A DNA stretch of 64,000 bases from Lactuca virosa (GCA_928212115.1 CAKMRJ010000001.1:176869456-176933455), one strand, 5' to 3'; counted from the stretch's first letter, positions 11,009-22,339 are shown. Numbers and translations: made by a program. Notes: generated from the letters alone by a model not told the origin.

Positions 11009-12739
11009 AAATTACACTGAGTCTTGAAAATTTAAGAGAAACATAAAAAAGATTTAACTAGACAACTTAATCATTATTTTAGGCTTAGTATTATCTAATA
11101 TGAAAGTATATCCTTATTTAATTATAGTAAAGAAATAAAGTGCCTAATATTTATCTTAAACAATAATTAGCATACAATCAATAAATCATCAGCGATTATC
11201 TCCATCGGAGTATTTGGGCCTACTCATTATCAATGGGATCAAGGGCACTTCCAATATCACATAACAATGAATGATTATTGTATCCTAATATTATTATTTA
11301 CTCCAGTAAAATATTATTTTCTAGAAATTTACCATATTTTATCCTTCCAAGTTTTGCAAAAATATAATCAAATTAAAGGATATATGATGAACAATTTTAA
11401 CTTTGTGCCTTATTTTGCTGACGACAAATTTGCTGAATCAATTCATCAAGAATTTCTTTGAACTTATTGCATCATTTATATATCAAAAAAAGAAATAGAG
11501 GAAAAACAATTTATATATTTTAATCATCAAAAGTCATGGATCAATTTAGAACAACTAGACCAGCAAATAAAAATTATATGGTGTTTATAATACTATGTCA
11601 ATATTTTTGGAGATTATGTATCAAGAGTGTATAACTTTCAAGGTTGATTCGTACTTGGTACGAACAGGTAGCTACTAAACTTCCAAATAATAAACACCAA
11701 ATAGCTTCTTCCTTCGTTCCCTTACAATCGATATAAAAGAATAAGAAAGAGGATGTGGGTTGTGCCTATAGATGTTGAGTAAGATGTTATGAGGCTCTAA
11801 TTAATTCTTTATGATCATTAAAAGTCTACTTTAATTATTTGGAAAATAGGCTTACTCAAATTATAAGGTACCAAACTTAATAAAACCCCAATAAACCAAT
11901 TTATTTAATTGCTAGGTTGATAATTAAAACTATATTCTATAAACTACTCTATCGCGCTTGATCGTTATATAACAAGTACCACTTTATTTATTTTTTAGGT
12001 TGATATTTAAAACTATAGTCTATAAATGTTATTATTTATGTGTTCTCGATCGTGCTCTTAAGTGTTCGACTATTTACATTCACACACGAACAACAATACA
12101 ATTATTTTTTGTTTGACAGAACATGAAATGTGAGCTATTTGATGGTGTTTCGTATCGAAATTTCAAGCTATCAAACGAAGAGTCTATCCGATGAGAAGCG
12201 TATCTGGCGAATTTGGCCATCCGAGATTAGTTAATTTTTGTCTTGAGTGTCTTGTAATATATGGAACTAGATAAAGAAGATATCTTTTGTCGGTTGTAAA
12301 ACTCTTATTGATTAGATTTTTCCTTCAAATATTCTTATTATTCTTCGTTTGTTTCCTTCAATCATTTATTCCTATCATTTATAATTGCAATTAAATACTT
12401 GCTGATTATCTTCATGTCTTGAGATTGGAATCATTTAGACTCTTGACTGAAACCTTATCATTGTTAGTTTTTCTTACTCCATGAATTGTCTAAGTGGTTG
12501 TTTTTTAATCTATTTGAGCATATCATCATTGCTTTAAATTCAATTGGTTTTCTCTTGCATTTATGGTTCTAATAGAAAAACACTCTCCGTATATATCGTT
12601 GTCACTCTTATTTTCAAACTCAAGAAAGACTAATCCTAATCAACAACTGTATTCTATGCATATAGCCAACAATATGGGTTCCTTTCTCGAGGCCCATTAC
12701 TAGTGGTTGAGATATATGATCACTAGAAGATCATAATTA
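9831..12739. other. AT-rich spacer with no supported gene
   Basis: About 2.9 kb of AT-rich sequence. The only ORFs are short and low-complexity, such as one at 11267-11461 with no recognisable motif. No LTR ends, PBS, tRNA or coding domains were seen. A (TA)n microsatellite lies within it. Confidence 0.6.
10950..11006. repeat. (TA)n microsatellite, about 28 units
   Basis: Uninterrupted alternating TA from 10950 to 11006. Confidence 0.97.
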
Positions 12740-13233
12740 AACTCAAAAGAAAAAAGGTAACATCTTAGGTGCATTTCGTACACTTTTTTGCATGCATTTT
12801 CGTCCCTTTATGCATCAATTTAGTGTAGCTTATCTCATTTCATATGCATTTTGTTTATATACAAGTTAGATGCGAGAACAACCTTATTTGCATATCTTTA
12901 TGGTCTTTTCAGAGATGCGGAGATGGAAACGCGCTTTGGGAATTGTCGGGAAGGTCGGGTGAACATATTCTGATGACTGGATGCAAAATAGAAAAAGCTG
13001 AAAAATCAAGTTGGAGTCGGGACTCATAGTGGAGCATAGAGTGTGCTAGAATTGCACTGGAAGCTGAACACGAGGCATCTTTACTACAAGCAAAATTGTT
13101 GACTTTTCTTGAACATGGGCCATGTTATTTTAGCATATATCAACACAGACCGTGTTCGAATGTTTCAACATTTTTTAGCATTTTACTTTGGAGGAACGTC
13201 CGGAAATGGCAAGCCACTTTCTACACAACACAA
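12740..13233 (+). repeat. Unclassified LTR-like fragment
   Basis: Contains 'tgcatgcattttcgtccc' and 'tttatgcatcaatttag' blocks and two weak inverted motifs (AACATGGGCCATGTT near 13114, CACAGACCGTGTT near 13143). I associate these with LTRs of Athila/Tat-type gypsy elements, but no LTR edges, PBS or coding domain can be seen. COP-1 is inserted at its right edge. Confidence 0.3.
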
Positions 13234-14003
13234 TGATGAGTTTTCTAGGTTACAAATAGGAATAATTGCATAGTGGAAACATAAACAAACTATGGTTAGA
13301 TGTACCCTAGAAGTTTAAGGCATTTTCTCATGTTATAGCTACATACTTATGAAACAAACTTATAACCTATGTAAATCGAAAATTACAAATTTAGAATACA
13401 TACCTTTTGCAAAAATCAAATAATGCGAACAATACTCTTGAATTATTCCTTATAAAGTAAGCACCAATAATGTAGATGCCTCTCATGGTTCACACCCAAA
13501 CCCTAGGATCGAAATTTAGGAGAGAGGGAAAACGTTTTCACTATGTGTTGTGAAAGGATCTATTTTGGCTAGGGTTAGGACCCTCTTTTAGAAACCCTGA
13601 TTTGAATATTAATATAATAATATTTGAACCTAGTTCAAATCTATTTCCTTATATGTTATTAGAGGCTTCCAAAATATATATAGAACATCCTCAAAAACCT
13701 CCATGCTAAAAGAGGTTCTAGAATTGTCTCCTTTGCTTAACTATTGAACAATTTCAATTCAACTCTTGCACCCTTAATTTATTTTAATTAAGCCAAAATT
13801 AAATTCCAATTAATTTTGATTAATTCTGAATTAATTATTAACTATTTCCAATTAATATATTAATCATATAACAAATTATCTTATCTCTTTCTTAATACCA
13901 ATCCTAGCTATTTCTAGTTAACAGGGTAACCTAAGAAGGACTTTACTTTTATTCACTAAGATTATACCAATTTACTTAAGACCTTAGACAACCTAATCCA
14001 ACA
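13234..14003 (-). repeat. COP-1 3' LTR (about 770 bp)
   Basis: The reverse-strand start is TGTTGGATTAGG (complement ending at 14003), preceded by the polypurine tract whose complement is 'gtctcccacttgg' (14004-14016). The far end is probably at 13234 ('tgatgagttttctagg'), by alignment with 'tgttgggttttag' of COP-3; it could be 13237. The left flank CACAA is the candidate target-site half. Confidence 0.8.
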
Positions 14004-14876
14004 GTCTCCCACTTGGATAACTCGTCAACTACAATTGCTAGTATAGTCTTTGAATAACTAGTAAAAAGTGCTTTCCGAATCTACTACTAAAGTCTAATTA
14101 AATTAGACGTCAGTTATTCATTCGTTCTTAAATATATAGTATGGACACGAGACATGGATACAAATCAATCTCATGGGTCCATGATTCTATTTCTCGATTT
14201 CCGATTTATGATGACGTCATTAGACTATGAATTGAACACATCAATTTAGTTTCAACACTTTAATTTAAACGTCAAATCCCTGAGGGGCCCAAAGAAATTG
14301 CTCTTCATTAATAGGCAAAAGGAACGAATAAACTATGACTATATAATCATAACTTTTACTCATCAGTCCATACACAAAATTACATTTTATAACATCCAGT
14401 TACGGTTGTGTTGATGCAAAACCAATTCATAACAGACTTGCAAACGATAACTTATATAACTCTCTTTCAATAATAGAAGATACCATCGTCTTAGAATTGC
14501 TCGTGATTGAATCCATCAAGTAATATCTAAGTGTGGGTGTAACCAATACTTAAAATCCCTATTTTCAAGTACTCATGAATGTTTCAGCAATCCTTATGCA
14601 ATGGCCAATCACTATGGATAATCTACAAATATTCCATGACAGTCATAAATCAATACCTACTCCCAGATGTACAACCAACTATGGTATTTTGAATAAATAA
14701 ATATTCAGGAAGTAAAACATGAAAAGTGAAACACAAGAATAAACAATTGAAGATGGTAGCCAAAACACATAAAAACACTCTAATCACCAAAAACAATTAC
14801 AATTTCTATTGTTGCATTGTTTCAAAACTATCAACTAACTACTAAAAGTTAATATCATCTCTGAATCCAATGCTCC
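14004..14876 (-). other. COP-1 3' non-coding region with PPT
   Basis: No ORF is supported. It contains the polypurine tract next to the LTR and, near 14274-14290, 'aaatccctgaggggccc', the reverse complement of a block found before the 3' LTR of COP-2, COP-3 and COP-4. A conserved 'tttataacatc...agttac' segment lies near 14386-14404. Confidence 0.6.
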
Positions 14877-15328
14877 TATCATGTTCGAAGTGCTTTATAT
14901 TGCTTAACCATTTTGTGAAAGGATCAGCAGAAATATTCTTTAATGATACATGATTCACTACGAGTATACCCTCTACATATTGATGTCAGATATAATGGTA
15001 TTTTCTTTCCATATGCCTTGATCTCCCATGATCTTTTGGTTCTTCTGTCAAAGCAACCACATCTTTGTTGTCGCAGAAAATCTCCATGGGCGCTTGGATT
15101 AATGCCAAAACTCCAAGGTCTCCAATTTAGTTCTTTAACCATGCTTCTTCCTTTGTTTCCTCATTTGCTATGATGTACTCTGATTCACAAGTAGAATCAA
15201 CCATCGTCTGCTGCTAGGAATGTTTCCAAGTAACTACTCGACCATTTAATAGGAATACCCATCCAGATTGCGAATAAATATTATCATGGCCTGTTTCAAA
15301 GCTGGCATCACTATAACCACTCGCTTTA
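14877..15328 (-). pseudogene. COP-1 RNase H remnant
   Basis: Reverse-strand translation gives SGYSDASFETGHDN, QSGWVFLLNGRVVTWKHS, VDSTCESEYI, then MEIFCDNKDVVALTEEPKDH and GRSRHMERKYHYI. These are the ordered motifs of copia RNase H and correspond to 24900-25310 of COP-2. Several stops (after TWKHS, after WLKN, after YHYI) show decay. About 80 bases between RT and this domain seem missing at the COP-2 insertion site. Confidence 0.85.
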
Positions 15329-15333
15329 TGTTC

Positions 15334-15516
15334 TGTTGGATTAGGTGTCTAAGCCCATAACAATAATTGGTATGCACTCGACCCGATAGTAGCATGGTCC
15401 TTTTGGGTTACCTTCACCGGAGCAATTTGATAGGATGGATACTTTAGAAAGAGGTTATTTGTGATTTATTAATATATTATAAGAATAATATATTAATTGA
15501 GAAATCATATTATTTC
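15334..15516 (+). repeat. COP-2 5' LTR, left part
   Basis: Matches the first 183 bases or so of the COP-2 3' LTR (26251 onwards) with few changes. It breaks at 'catattatttc', where COP-5 begins. The LTR resumes at 21068 for only about 25 bases. Confidence 0.9.
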
Positions 15517-15961
15517 TGTAAGTCCCCAATCTGCTTGTGTATCAATCAGATCCGTTTGATGGTGCGGAATCCCAATCAAACGGATGATGCTAGATCAAAA
15601 TAGAAGAGAAGAAGAAGAAGAACAAGTGAATCTATGATGTATTCAATGAATAGAATGATGGTCCATACAAATAGTACACACACACTAGTTCTTATCTCTC
15701 TAAAACACCTTGAGTTTCACACACTTAAGCTCCTCACTCTCTCTCTAGGCCGTATACTCTTACTTGCACACACATACACTCCTCACCCTATACACCTATA
15801 TATATAGGAAACATGGGCCGTACACGGGTTTACGGCAGTAAACCCGTTTACGGCCGTACACACCAACCTCGCCGTGAACACAGTCGTAAACACATATTAC
15901 ACTACATAAAAATACAGTTGTCTAGAAAAGCAAAGTATAAACCATAATTTTAGACCCAACA
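15517..15961 (-). repeat. COP-5 3' LTR (445 bp)
   Basis: Plus-strand ends are TGTAAGTCCCC and CCCAACA. It contains a TATA-like 'ctatatatatagg' near 15796 and the palindrome-rich segment with 'gtttacggc' copies at 15827-15856. It is near-identical to 20597-21067; length differences come from small insertions. Confidence 0.92.
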
Positions 15962-17990
15962 ATATCCCCCTTGGTTTATAGCTTTCTTTTCTAACTGACC
16001 CAACAAACTCCCCTTAAAAAGTAGCTGGCTTTTCTTGTTAATCTTCATTGGGAGCTTTGGCTTCAGCTTTAATCTTCGATATCTTCATGCCTTCAAGATG
16101 AACATATGAATCTTCAATAAATGACTTCATCTCGAGCACTTGGGCTTTTCTTCGGAATTTGGCATTGAACGCACGTTGGGTGAGGAGGATTCTTGAAAAT
16201 ATTTTTGAAAGATAGTGCTTTCAGCTTGAGAATCTTCAGAGAGAATAGAGAACGAAACTTCTGGATCACTTTAGCAGAGACATGATAGCAGCAAATTGAT
16301 TGAGGAGGCTTCAATGCAACTTGACACATAATCTTCAAGTCAGCTTCACCTTGCTTATGAGGTTGAAGGATTGAATGTTGAAAGAATAATCTTCATTTCT
16401 TGCTCCTTCGAATGAGAATTCTTCGATGGTCACGGATGAAGCCTTGGCTCAGAAATTCTCCGATACAGTCTCCATGAGTCTTATCTACATCTGAATTCAC
16501 TTTTTAAGACAAAACAAAACTAAAGAAAACTTAGCACGTAATATTTTTGGATTTTGTTTTTATATTTTCTGAAAGAAATAAAACAGAAACAAAAATATTT
16601 TTGGATTTTTGATTTTCTTGAACAAGAAATAAAACAGAAATAACACTATTTTTGGATTTTTAATTTTCTGATTTTTGTTTGATTTTTGAATTTTCTGATT
16701 TTTTTGTTTGATTTTTGATATTTTTTAATTCTCCCCCTAAATTTGTGCATAGAGAAAAACTATGAACAAATTTAACAAAAACAAAAATATTTGGGATCAA
16801 AGTTGTCAAGCAATTCAATATCGTTTATCAGCACACACCTGCATGTCTAGATCTGGTCAATCACCGGTATTGTGGTCCACTTAAACACAAAGGATGTTAA
16901 CAATTTGGACAGATTATAAGTGACAAGTCATTGTGATATATATTCCTAAATGGACATTTAGCTGACGACGACCAAGGATATTATTGTCCACTTAAATTAA
17001 GCAGCAAGATCTACAGACAACCTATTAAATGGTTCAGTTTTAGATGTACTAGAACATGTTTCCCACTTCCCGATATACCTCGGTAATCAAGAACTTCCGA
17101 AGAACTCCTTACTTTAGGTGAGTATTCAATCATTAAGAAAGAAGTCAGATATAGAAGTGCATATGTTGTATCCTAGGTCGGATGTCTTCCAATCTTACAG
17201 AGGGATAGTGGAGTGCATATGATGTGTCCCAGGTCTGATCTTCCGATCATGTAGAGGGAACAACATATGGCTAACAGAGAGAAAGAATTTCATAGATATG
17301 GAAATGCATAGAGATAGAGTTGCATATGTTTCATTCCAGGTCGGATATGTTCCAATCACGCAAAGGAAGCAACATATGACTGACAGATAGAAAGCAAGAA
17401 AATAATTTCCTACATACCTACTTTATCAGAACCCCCCGGTTGCCCTATCAATACCGGAATTAAGGACATAAGTCCATACATCAAGGAAATGTTGAGCCAC
17501 GGTTCTAGATAATTAACTTTGAGTGTATCTCGCAGGTTTCCATGTTTATCTCACTGCTCAATCTACCCGAGCGTCGTATGGTCAGTCCAAATGAAACTAT
17601 CTAAGTTCCTATTAGTCAATTCCTTTCAACTTTCAAACTGAGTGTAGTCCTTTTGAATCCTTTGTGCCTACCAGCACATTGAATACATAGTCTAGACAAT
17701 TCGGCTTTAGTGCATTACACGGATCATAAATTGTCCTTTAGCACTATACTTCATATTACTTCCCAAAACAATACCTACTAAAGAAATACATATAAGGAAA
17801 TTAAAGAAAATTGTATTTGAAATGAATCAATGTAAGATAAACTCAGGAGTATCGAGAAGAAAAATCAAACCGTAAGTCACCGATTGAATTTTCGTCCAGA
17901 AGGTCTGAGAACAGCACGCATAATATCAGAACAGATCCGAAAATTCTTCATGTCATTAAGCACTAACCCCATGTGTGATACTCTCCTTCC
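15962..17990 (-). other. COP-5 internal non-coding region
   Basis: No integrase, RT or RNase H motif was found on either strand. The region has a 'gattttctgatttttg' low-complexity stretch (16540-16735) and a polypyrimidine 'ctccccctaaat' near 16732, which could be an older PPT-like tract in sense orientation. At 17150-17395 there are three diverged copies of a segment containing 'ccaggtcggat...' and 'aacatatg'. Small ORFs such as the one at 16114-16338 show no domain. Confidence 0.55.
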
Positions 17991-18485
17991 TTCCTTTCCC
18001 GCAAAGGACACATACTCTCAAACAAAGTTCAGAATGTTGCACAGTTGAGATATGCCTCCTATCATGTGCCTGGAACAGCCACTATCAACAAACCGAAGTC
18101 TGGTGATATGCCTCCATAGCTGCTCCAACATAGATCGGCATCAGTTGGTCTTTGGAACCTGATCCATGTTGAAACTGGGTTGACCTTTTTCATCCTTGCA
18201 CGATACTTTCTCCCATGACATATCCTGTTTATCACAAACAGAAGATGAAGAAATATTATAGTCATTGGGTGATTTGGGAGATTGAACCTTTGGTACCCAT
18301 GTGTAGTTGGGTTTAACCCATTTCTTTTTTGATCTGATGGGTGCCTCGGTACTTGATTTTGAACTGGAAGCCGATCGTCGAGATGACTTTGACCTAACCG
18401 GTCTTGATTTCGCCGGAGCATCTCTTGGATTGGACTTCTTGTCCGACATTCCCTTATTGCCCTTGAGATTTTGATTCTTGGCCTT
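17991..18485 (-). pseudogene. COP-5 protease start and linker
   Basis: The reverse strand encodes a Ser/Arg/Lys-rich linker (VRSKSSRRSASSS..., 18141-18449) with KKWVKPNYTWVPK. In another frame, the protease active-site motif DSGCSRHMIGG lies at about 18054-18086. This motif begins the copia protease. Sequence after it stops within about 15 codons and no further protease is recognisable. The frame change between linker and motif, and the loss of all downstream pol, mark it as broken. Confidence 0.75.
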
Positions 18486-19634
18486 TTACGTGTTCCAGAC
18501 GTCATTGTCTGAACGTGGCCTCAAAGGGTTTCTTTTGAAAGATCTCCCTCTTGGCGCGTTCTGCCAGCCTTGTCCGTAGTAGGGAACGTATGCGCAATTT
18601 GGACAATTTCTGGCAATGTGTCCAGGTGTTTCACAGTGAAAGCAAACCTTTTTCTTCATTGGGAAGTTGTTTCTTCCTGCCCCTGGTGGCGTGACCATGC
18701 CTTGTCTCTTGTTGTTCCCACAAGCACAATTGCAGCAGGCTGGCTGTTTCACTTGATTTGGTGGCCTGTATTTCTCAACAGCAGGTTGATCAGAAGTAAC
18801 TGAGTTAGAAGCAACAGATTCAGAGTCCAAGGAGTCATTTGTTTGATAATCATCAGAATTTGCAGAACTAGAATTAGTTCTGTTCTCCTTGTCCTCATCC
18901 TCTACTACTTTACCTGCACAAGAAGTAGAAGCATTAGAATCGTTCAGCTCAACACTTTCTGGCACAACCACGACAAAATTATCAAAGATATCATCAAATA
19001 TATCGAAAAATTTTGAGTCATCAGACTTTGATACAATTTTATTATCAGACACACTCTCTTCAGCTGCTTGCTTTGATTGACTTAAAGATTGATCTGCATG
19101 GGAAGTAGAAACATTAGTATTTTCAACATTAATACTACCTCCTGACACAAATCCATATTTAAGAAATGGCTCTCTGTCCATCTCTTCTTCAGTCAAAGGG
19201 TTATACTGATAGGTGTGATTAAATGGAGGAGGCACTTTATCATACACAAATCCATATTTAAGAAATGGCTCTCTTTCCATCATTAACGCAACTACTTCAC
19301 TTGACACATCAAATTTTTTGAAATTAAAATCTACATTTTCAAACTTATTTTTCAATGTGTCAAGTTCAACAGTTAACTCAGCAAGTTGTTCTGTCAAAAA
19401 TCTATAGTTTGCACATTTATTGCTATAATCTTCTTGTAGTTTTCGGAAGTCCTTGGTTTTGGTCTCTAATTGTTCTTTTAGGGGTTTTTTGTGCCTTCCT
19501 AAGTTGATATCCATTGTACTTTAGGTCCTCATTTTCCCTTTTTAGTAACTCAATTTGTTTACGAAAAATTTAATAGTAGTTTCACAAGATTGAGAACATG
19601 AAACTTCAGTGACCGAGATGTTTGAGGAACTCAT
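18486..19634 (-). pseudogene. gag: COP-5 gag-like gene with coiled coil and CCHC knuckle
   Basis: A 342-residue open stretch runs from 19514 to 18486. The likely original start is the ATG at 19634 (MSSSNISVTEV...), separated by frameshifts near 19500-19560. The N-terminal part is heptad-rich (KEQLETKTKDFRKLQEDYSN, LAELTVELDTLKNK), suggesting a coiled coil. The middle is acidic and Ser/Asn-rich, with a duplicated REPFLKYGFV motif (two copies about 38 residues apart). The C-terminus has CFHCETPGHIARNC followed by basic residues, a nucleocapsid knuckle. Predicted role is RNA packaging in the particle. Confidence 0.8.
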
Positions 19635-19654
19635 TTTTAAAAAAATATGCCCTT

Positions 19655-19875
19655 TGACTAAAAACTCAAAAGTCAACCTTAAAAGTCAAGATTAAAAAGT
19701 CAAACTTAAAAGTCAAACTTAAAAAGTCAAACTTAAAAAGTCAAACTTAAAAAGTCAAACTTAAAAGTCAAACCGAAAAACTAAAATTGAAAATTTAAAG
19801 GTTAAACGAGAAAGTTAAAATTTAAAGTCAAAGGTCAAACTTGAAAGTCAAAGTCAAAATTTAAGGTCAAAAGTT
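19655..19875 (-). repeat. Short tandem repeats upstream of COP-5 gag
   Basis: About a dozen imperfect units of 15-17 bp with core AAAAAGTCAAACTT on the plus strand. In the element's own sense orientation they lie in the leader just before gag. AT-rich and probably expanded by slippage. Confidence 0.9.
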
Positions 19876-20009
19876 AAAAAGAAATTGATTTTTGGGTTGA
19901 AAATGGAATTTGAAAATAAAAGAAATTGATATTTGGGTTAAAAATGTCAAAATTGCGAAACTTGGATCGAAATAAGAAGCCTTTTGAATTAAATTTGGGA
20001 TGAGAGTAT

Positions 20010-20088
20010 CAACTCGCAGCCTAGATGAGTTGGAAGAGGAGCTGGGGTGAGGAATCAAGAGACCCGGGTTCGATCCCTGGCACCCCCA
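20010..20088 (+). other. tRNA-like segment (SINE head or tRNA pseudogene)
   Basis: A box-B sequence GGTTCGATCCC (20067-20077) is followed by CTGGCACCCCC, as in a T-arm plus acceptor 3' strand. About 38 bases upstream 'agcctagatgagttgg' (20017-20032) resembles box A. No matching 5' acceptor strand GGGGGTG is visible and no clean cloverleaf forms, so it is not a functional tRNA gene. It lies antisense in the leader of COP-5. Confidence 0.45.
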
Positions 20089-20114
20089 AAATCGCTTCCC
20101 CCTTTTTTTTAAGT

Positions 20115-20360
20115 GTATGCGGCCGCGAACTTCAGACTCTATGCGAGGCTGACCGCGAATCTGAGCCGTAAATGTCCGAAGTGAGGCTGGCCATGAACCG
20201 CGGGCCGCAAACCATCGACCGTGAACTCCGAGGGCCGTAAACTGCTGAGCTGTAAACCCGCCTGATCGAATACGTGTCTTCGGACCGTAAACTCGCGAGA
20301 CCTCGGACCGTAAACCCTCAGATCGTAAATAGTTTCTGGCCGCAAACGCTTCGGAAACCC
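20115..20360 (-). repeat. Reiterated CCGTAAAC motif block in COP-5 leader
   Basis: About ten copies of (G/A)CCG(T/C)(A/G)AAC spaced 15-35 bases, for example 'ggccgtaaactg', 'gaccgtaaactc', 'ggaccgtaaacc'. GC-rich compared with its surroundings. The same core forms TTTACGGCCGTAAA-type palindromes in the COP-5 LTRs. Confidence 0.75.
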
Positions 20361-20581
20361 TAGCTGCTGGCCATACACGCTGCTACCCCCTCGTTGGTTA
20401 CGACCAAAAACAACGTTTTTTCGACTTTGTAGCTCCAAAACTCGTTCAAAAACTCTTTTTTTATCAAAAACACGAAGAACAAACCCCCTTATTTTTCAGA
20501 GATCTATCCAAAAACGCATAAATCCTTTAAAAATAAGATCAAATAAGCTCCAGATATGCAAAAATTGATTGATACAATCCA

Positions 20582-20595
20582 AGCTCTGATACCAA
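20582..20595 (-). other. COP-5 primer-binding site
   Basis: The complement reads TGGTATCAGAGCTT, matching the 3' end of initiator tRNA-Met. It sits one or two bases inside the 5' LTR (20597). Confidence 0.88.
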
Positions 20596-20596
20596 T

Positions 20597-21067
20597 TGTA
20601 AGTCCCCAATCTGCTTGTGTATCAATCAGATCCGTTTGATGGTCCAGAATCCCAATAAAACGGATGATGCTAGATCAAAATAGAAGAGAAGAAGAAGAAG
20701 AACAACAAGTGAATCTATGATGTATTCAATGAATAGAATGATGCTCCATACACATAGTACACACACACACTAGTTCTTCTCTCTGTAAAACACCTTGAGT
20801 TTCACACACTTAAGCTCCTCACTCTCTCTCTAGGTCGTATACTCTCACTTGCACACACATGCACTCCTCACCCTATACACCTATATATATATAGGAAACA
20901 TGGGTCGTACACGGGTTCATGGCCGTGAACGAGTTTACGACCGTAAACCCATTTACGGCCGTACATACCAACCTGGCCGTGAACACAGCCGTAAACACAT
21001 ATTACACTACATAAAAATATAGTTGTCTAGAAAATCAAAGTATAAACCATAATTTTAGACCCCAACA
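20597..21067 (-). repeat. COP-5 5' LTR (471 bp)
   Basis: Paired with 15517-15961. The ends are TGTAAG and CCAACA on the plus strand. It includes 'tatatatatagg' (near 20885, TATA-like) and several 'tttacggccgta'-type motifs (20925-20965). Confidence 0.92.
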
Positions 21068-21441
21068 ATATAATTGGTATTGATCCGGAATTTGCATGGT
21101 TATTCACAGTTACAAACTTGAAGGGCATAATCGAGATTGTTTGTGATCCTCGGTATCCCAGTCACAAACTTGAAGGGCATAATCGAGATGAAACATGCCA
21201 TTGAAAGGTTCAATGAATCTCAAAAATCTAGGAAATTCATAAAACTTAATTCTTTTAAATTTTGGTTTTGGGTGGTGAAAATTGGTAAATCGTCATTTAC
21301 AACCCATAAAATAATTTGCAATTAGATTACGGCATCCCTTTTCTAAGTTGTGAATTATTGTGTTTGGGTCTAGCCTTAATATTTCATTTGGGTGTATTAT
21401 TAAGGAATTTATATCTAATGAAACTTGTCTGTCTTTTTCAG
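21068..21441 (+). other. COP-2: end of LTR fragment and shortened leader
   Basis: 'taattggtattgatccgg' (21070-21087) continues the COP-2 LTR after COP-5. At about 21092 it jumps to leader sequence ('gcatggttattcac') that in COP-4 lies 1.3 kb past the LTR (about 49813). The rest of the LTR, the PBS and most of the leader are therefore deleted. A 27-bp segment ('acaaacttgaagggcataat...') occurs twice, at about 21111 and 21162. Confidence 0.75.
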
Positions 21442-22290
21442 ATGTCTACCTCAAACAACGCTTCAAACTCAAACTCTTCCGGCTCTTTCTCCGTCATGAA
21501 CTTATGTGGGAGGGTGATTTTCGATGGGTCGAATTTCACCAACTGGATTCGAAACATTAGCATGGCCATTCGATACGAGGAAAAGGAATATGTCCTCGAC
21601 AAAGAGCTAAATGAGATTGATGAAGAAACTGCTACTCCTGAGAAACTGGCTGAGTATAGGGCTCATGAGAAGGACGCAACAAAGGTGTCGTGCATCATGC
21701 TAACCACTATGACTTCTGAGCTTCAGAAGTCCTACGAGGACTTTTGGACTTTCAAGATGCACCAACAATTGATGGAAATGTACCATCAGAGTGCTCGACA
21801 AGAAAGGTATGAAATCATTGCCTCCATGATATCAACAAAAATGAAGGATGGAGAGTCCATCACGACCCACTTGCAAAAGATGCAAAGATATGTTGACCGC
21901 TTGCTAAAGTTGAATGTCAATTTTGTCAAAGAGTTGGCTATCGACATTATCCTACACTCTTTACCTCCTTGTTATGATCAGTTCATGATGAAGTATCATA
22001 TGAACAAGGAGGAAGTCACTCTAAGCAAGCTTCAAGGCCTTCTGAGAACTGCTGAAAGTAGTTTAAAAGGCAAGTCTGTTGTACCCACTCCTACTGTTGC
22101 TACCCCAGTCCTGGTAATTGGACATTGGAAAAGGAATAAAAGGAAAGTTTCATGATGGATCCTCTTCAAGTGGGTCCAAAGGTGGTTCTGCTACTCCCTC
22201 ATCCAATCCAAAGGAAGCAGAGTGCTTCTATTGTCATAAAAAAGGGCATTGGAAATGAAGCTGCCCTAAATACTTACAGGACATTAAGGA
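21442..22290 (+). pseudogene. gag: COP-2 gag
   Basis: The ATG at 21442 begins MSTSNNASNS and matches the gag start of COP-4; the upstream extension to 21316 is leader. The capsid domain (UBN2-like) has FDGSNFTNWIRNISMAIRYEE, then EYRAHEKDATKVSCIML, then MISTKMKDGESITTHLQKM. The open frame ends at a TGA (22153). The zinc knuckle follows in another frame, CFYCHKKGHWK-stop-SCP (22213-22260), where the TGA replaces an Arg codon. It would form the virus-like particle; this copy is interrupted by at least one frameshift and one stop. Confidence 0.87.
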
Positions 22291-22339
22291 TGGGAAGATA
22301 AAACCCGCCTTCGCAGGTATTTACACTATTCAATCTAAA

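Larger units (their letters stand above)
15517..21067 (-). mobile_element. COP-5: reverse-strand copia-like element lacking most of pol
   Basis: Two direct LTRs (15517-15961 and 20597-21067) enclose a 4.6-kb interior. A PBS (complement 'aagctctgatacca', 20582-20595) lies beside the right LTR and a purine run (complement 'tatcccccttgg') beside the left one, fixing the reverse orientation. The interior has a gag-like ORF with a CCHC knuckle and a DSGCSRHM protease motif, then about 2 kb with no integrase, RT or RNase H. The DSGCSRHM motif and long 3' region resemble the SIRE/Maximus group (inference). It is inserted in the COP-2 5' LTR. The flanks (ATTTC left, ATATA right) do not form a clean duplication. 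Confidence 0.88.

Noticed and set aside
9831..12739. Host gene in the AT-rich spacer
   Set aside because: No ORF with plausible codon composition, no splice-consistent exon chain and no recognisable protein motif.
12844..13029. 61-residue ORF with GDGNALWELSGRSGEH
   Set aside because: No recognisable domain; composition fits an LTR-like fragment next to COP-1.
19867..20058. Reverse-strand ORF of 63 residues near the COP-5 leader
   Set aside because: Overlaps the tRNA-like segment and the repeat region; no motif.
20010..20088. Functional tRNA gene
   Set aside because: Box A and B are present but the 5' acceptor strand does not pair with the 3' strand.
15517..21067. Clean target-site duplication for COP-5
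   Set aside because: Flanks ATTTC and ATATA do not match; LTR pairing, PBS and resumption of the COP-2 LTR support the insertion instead.
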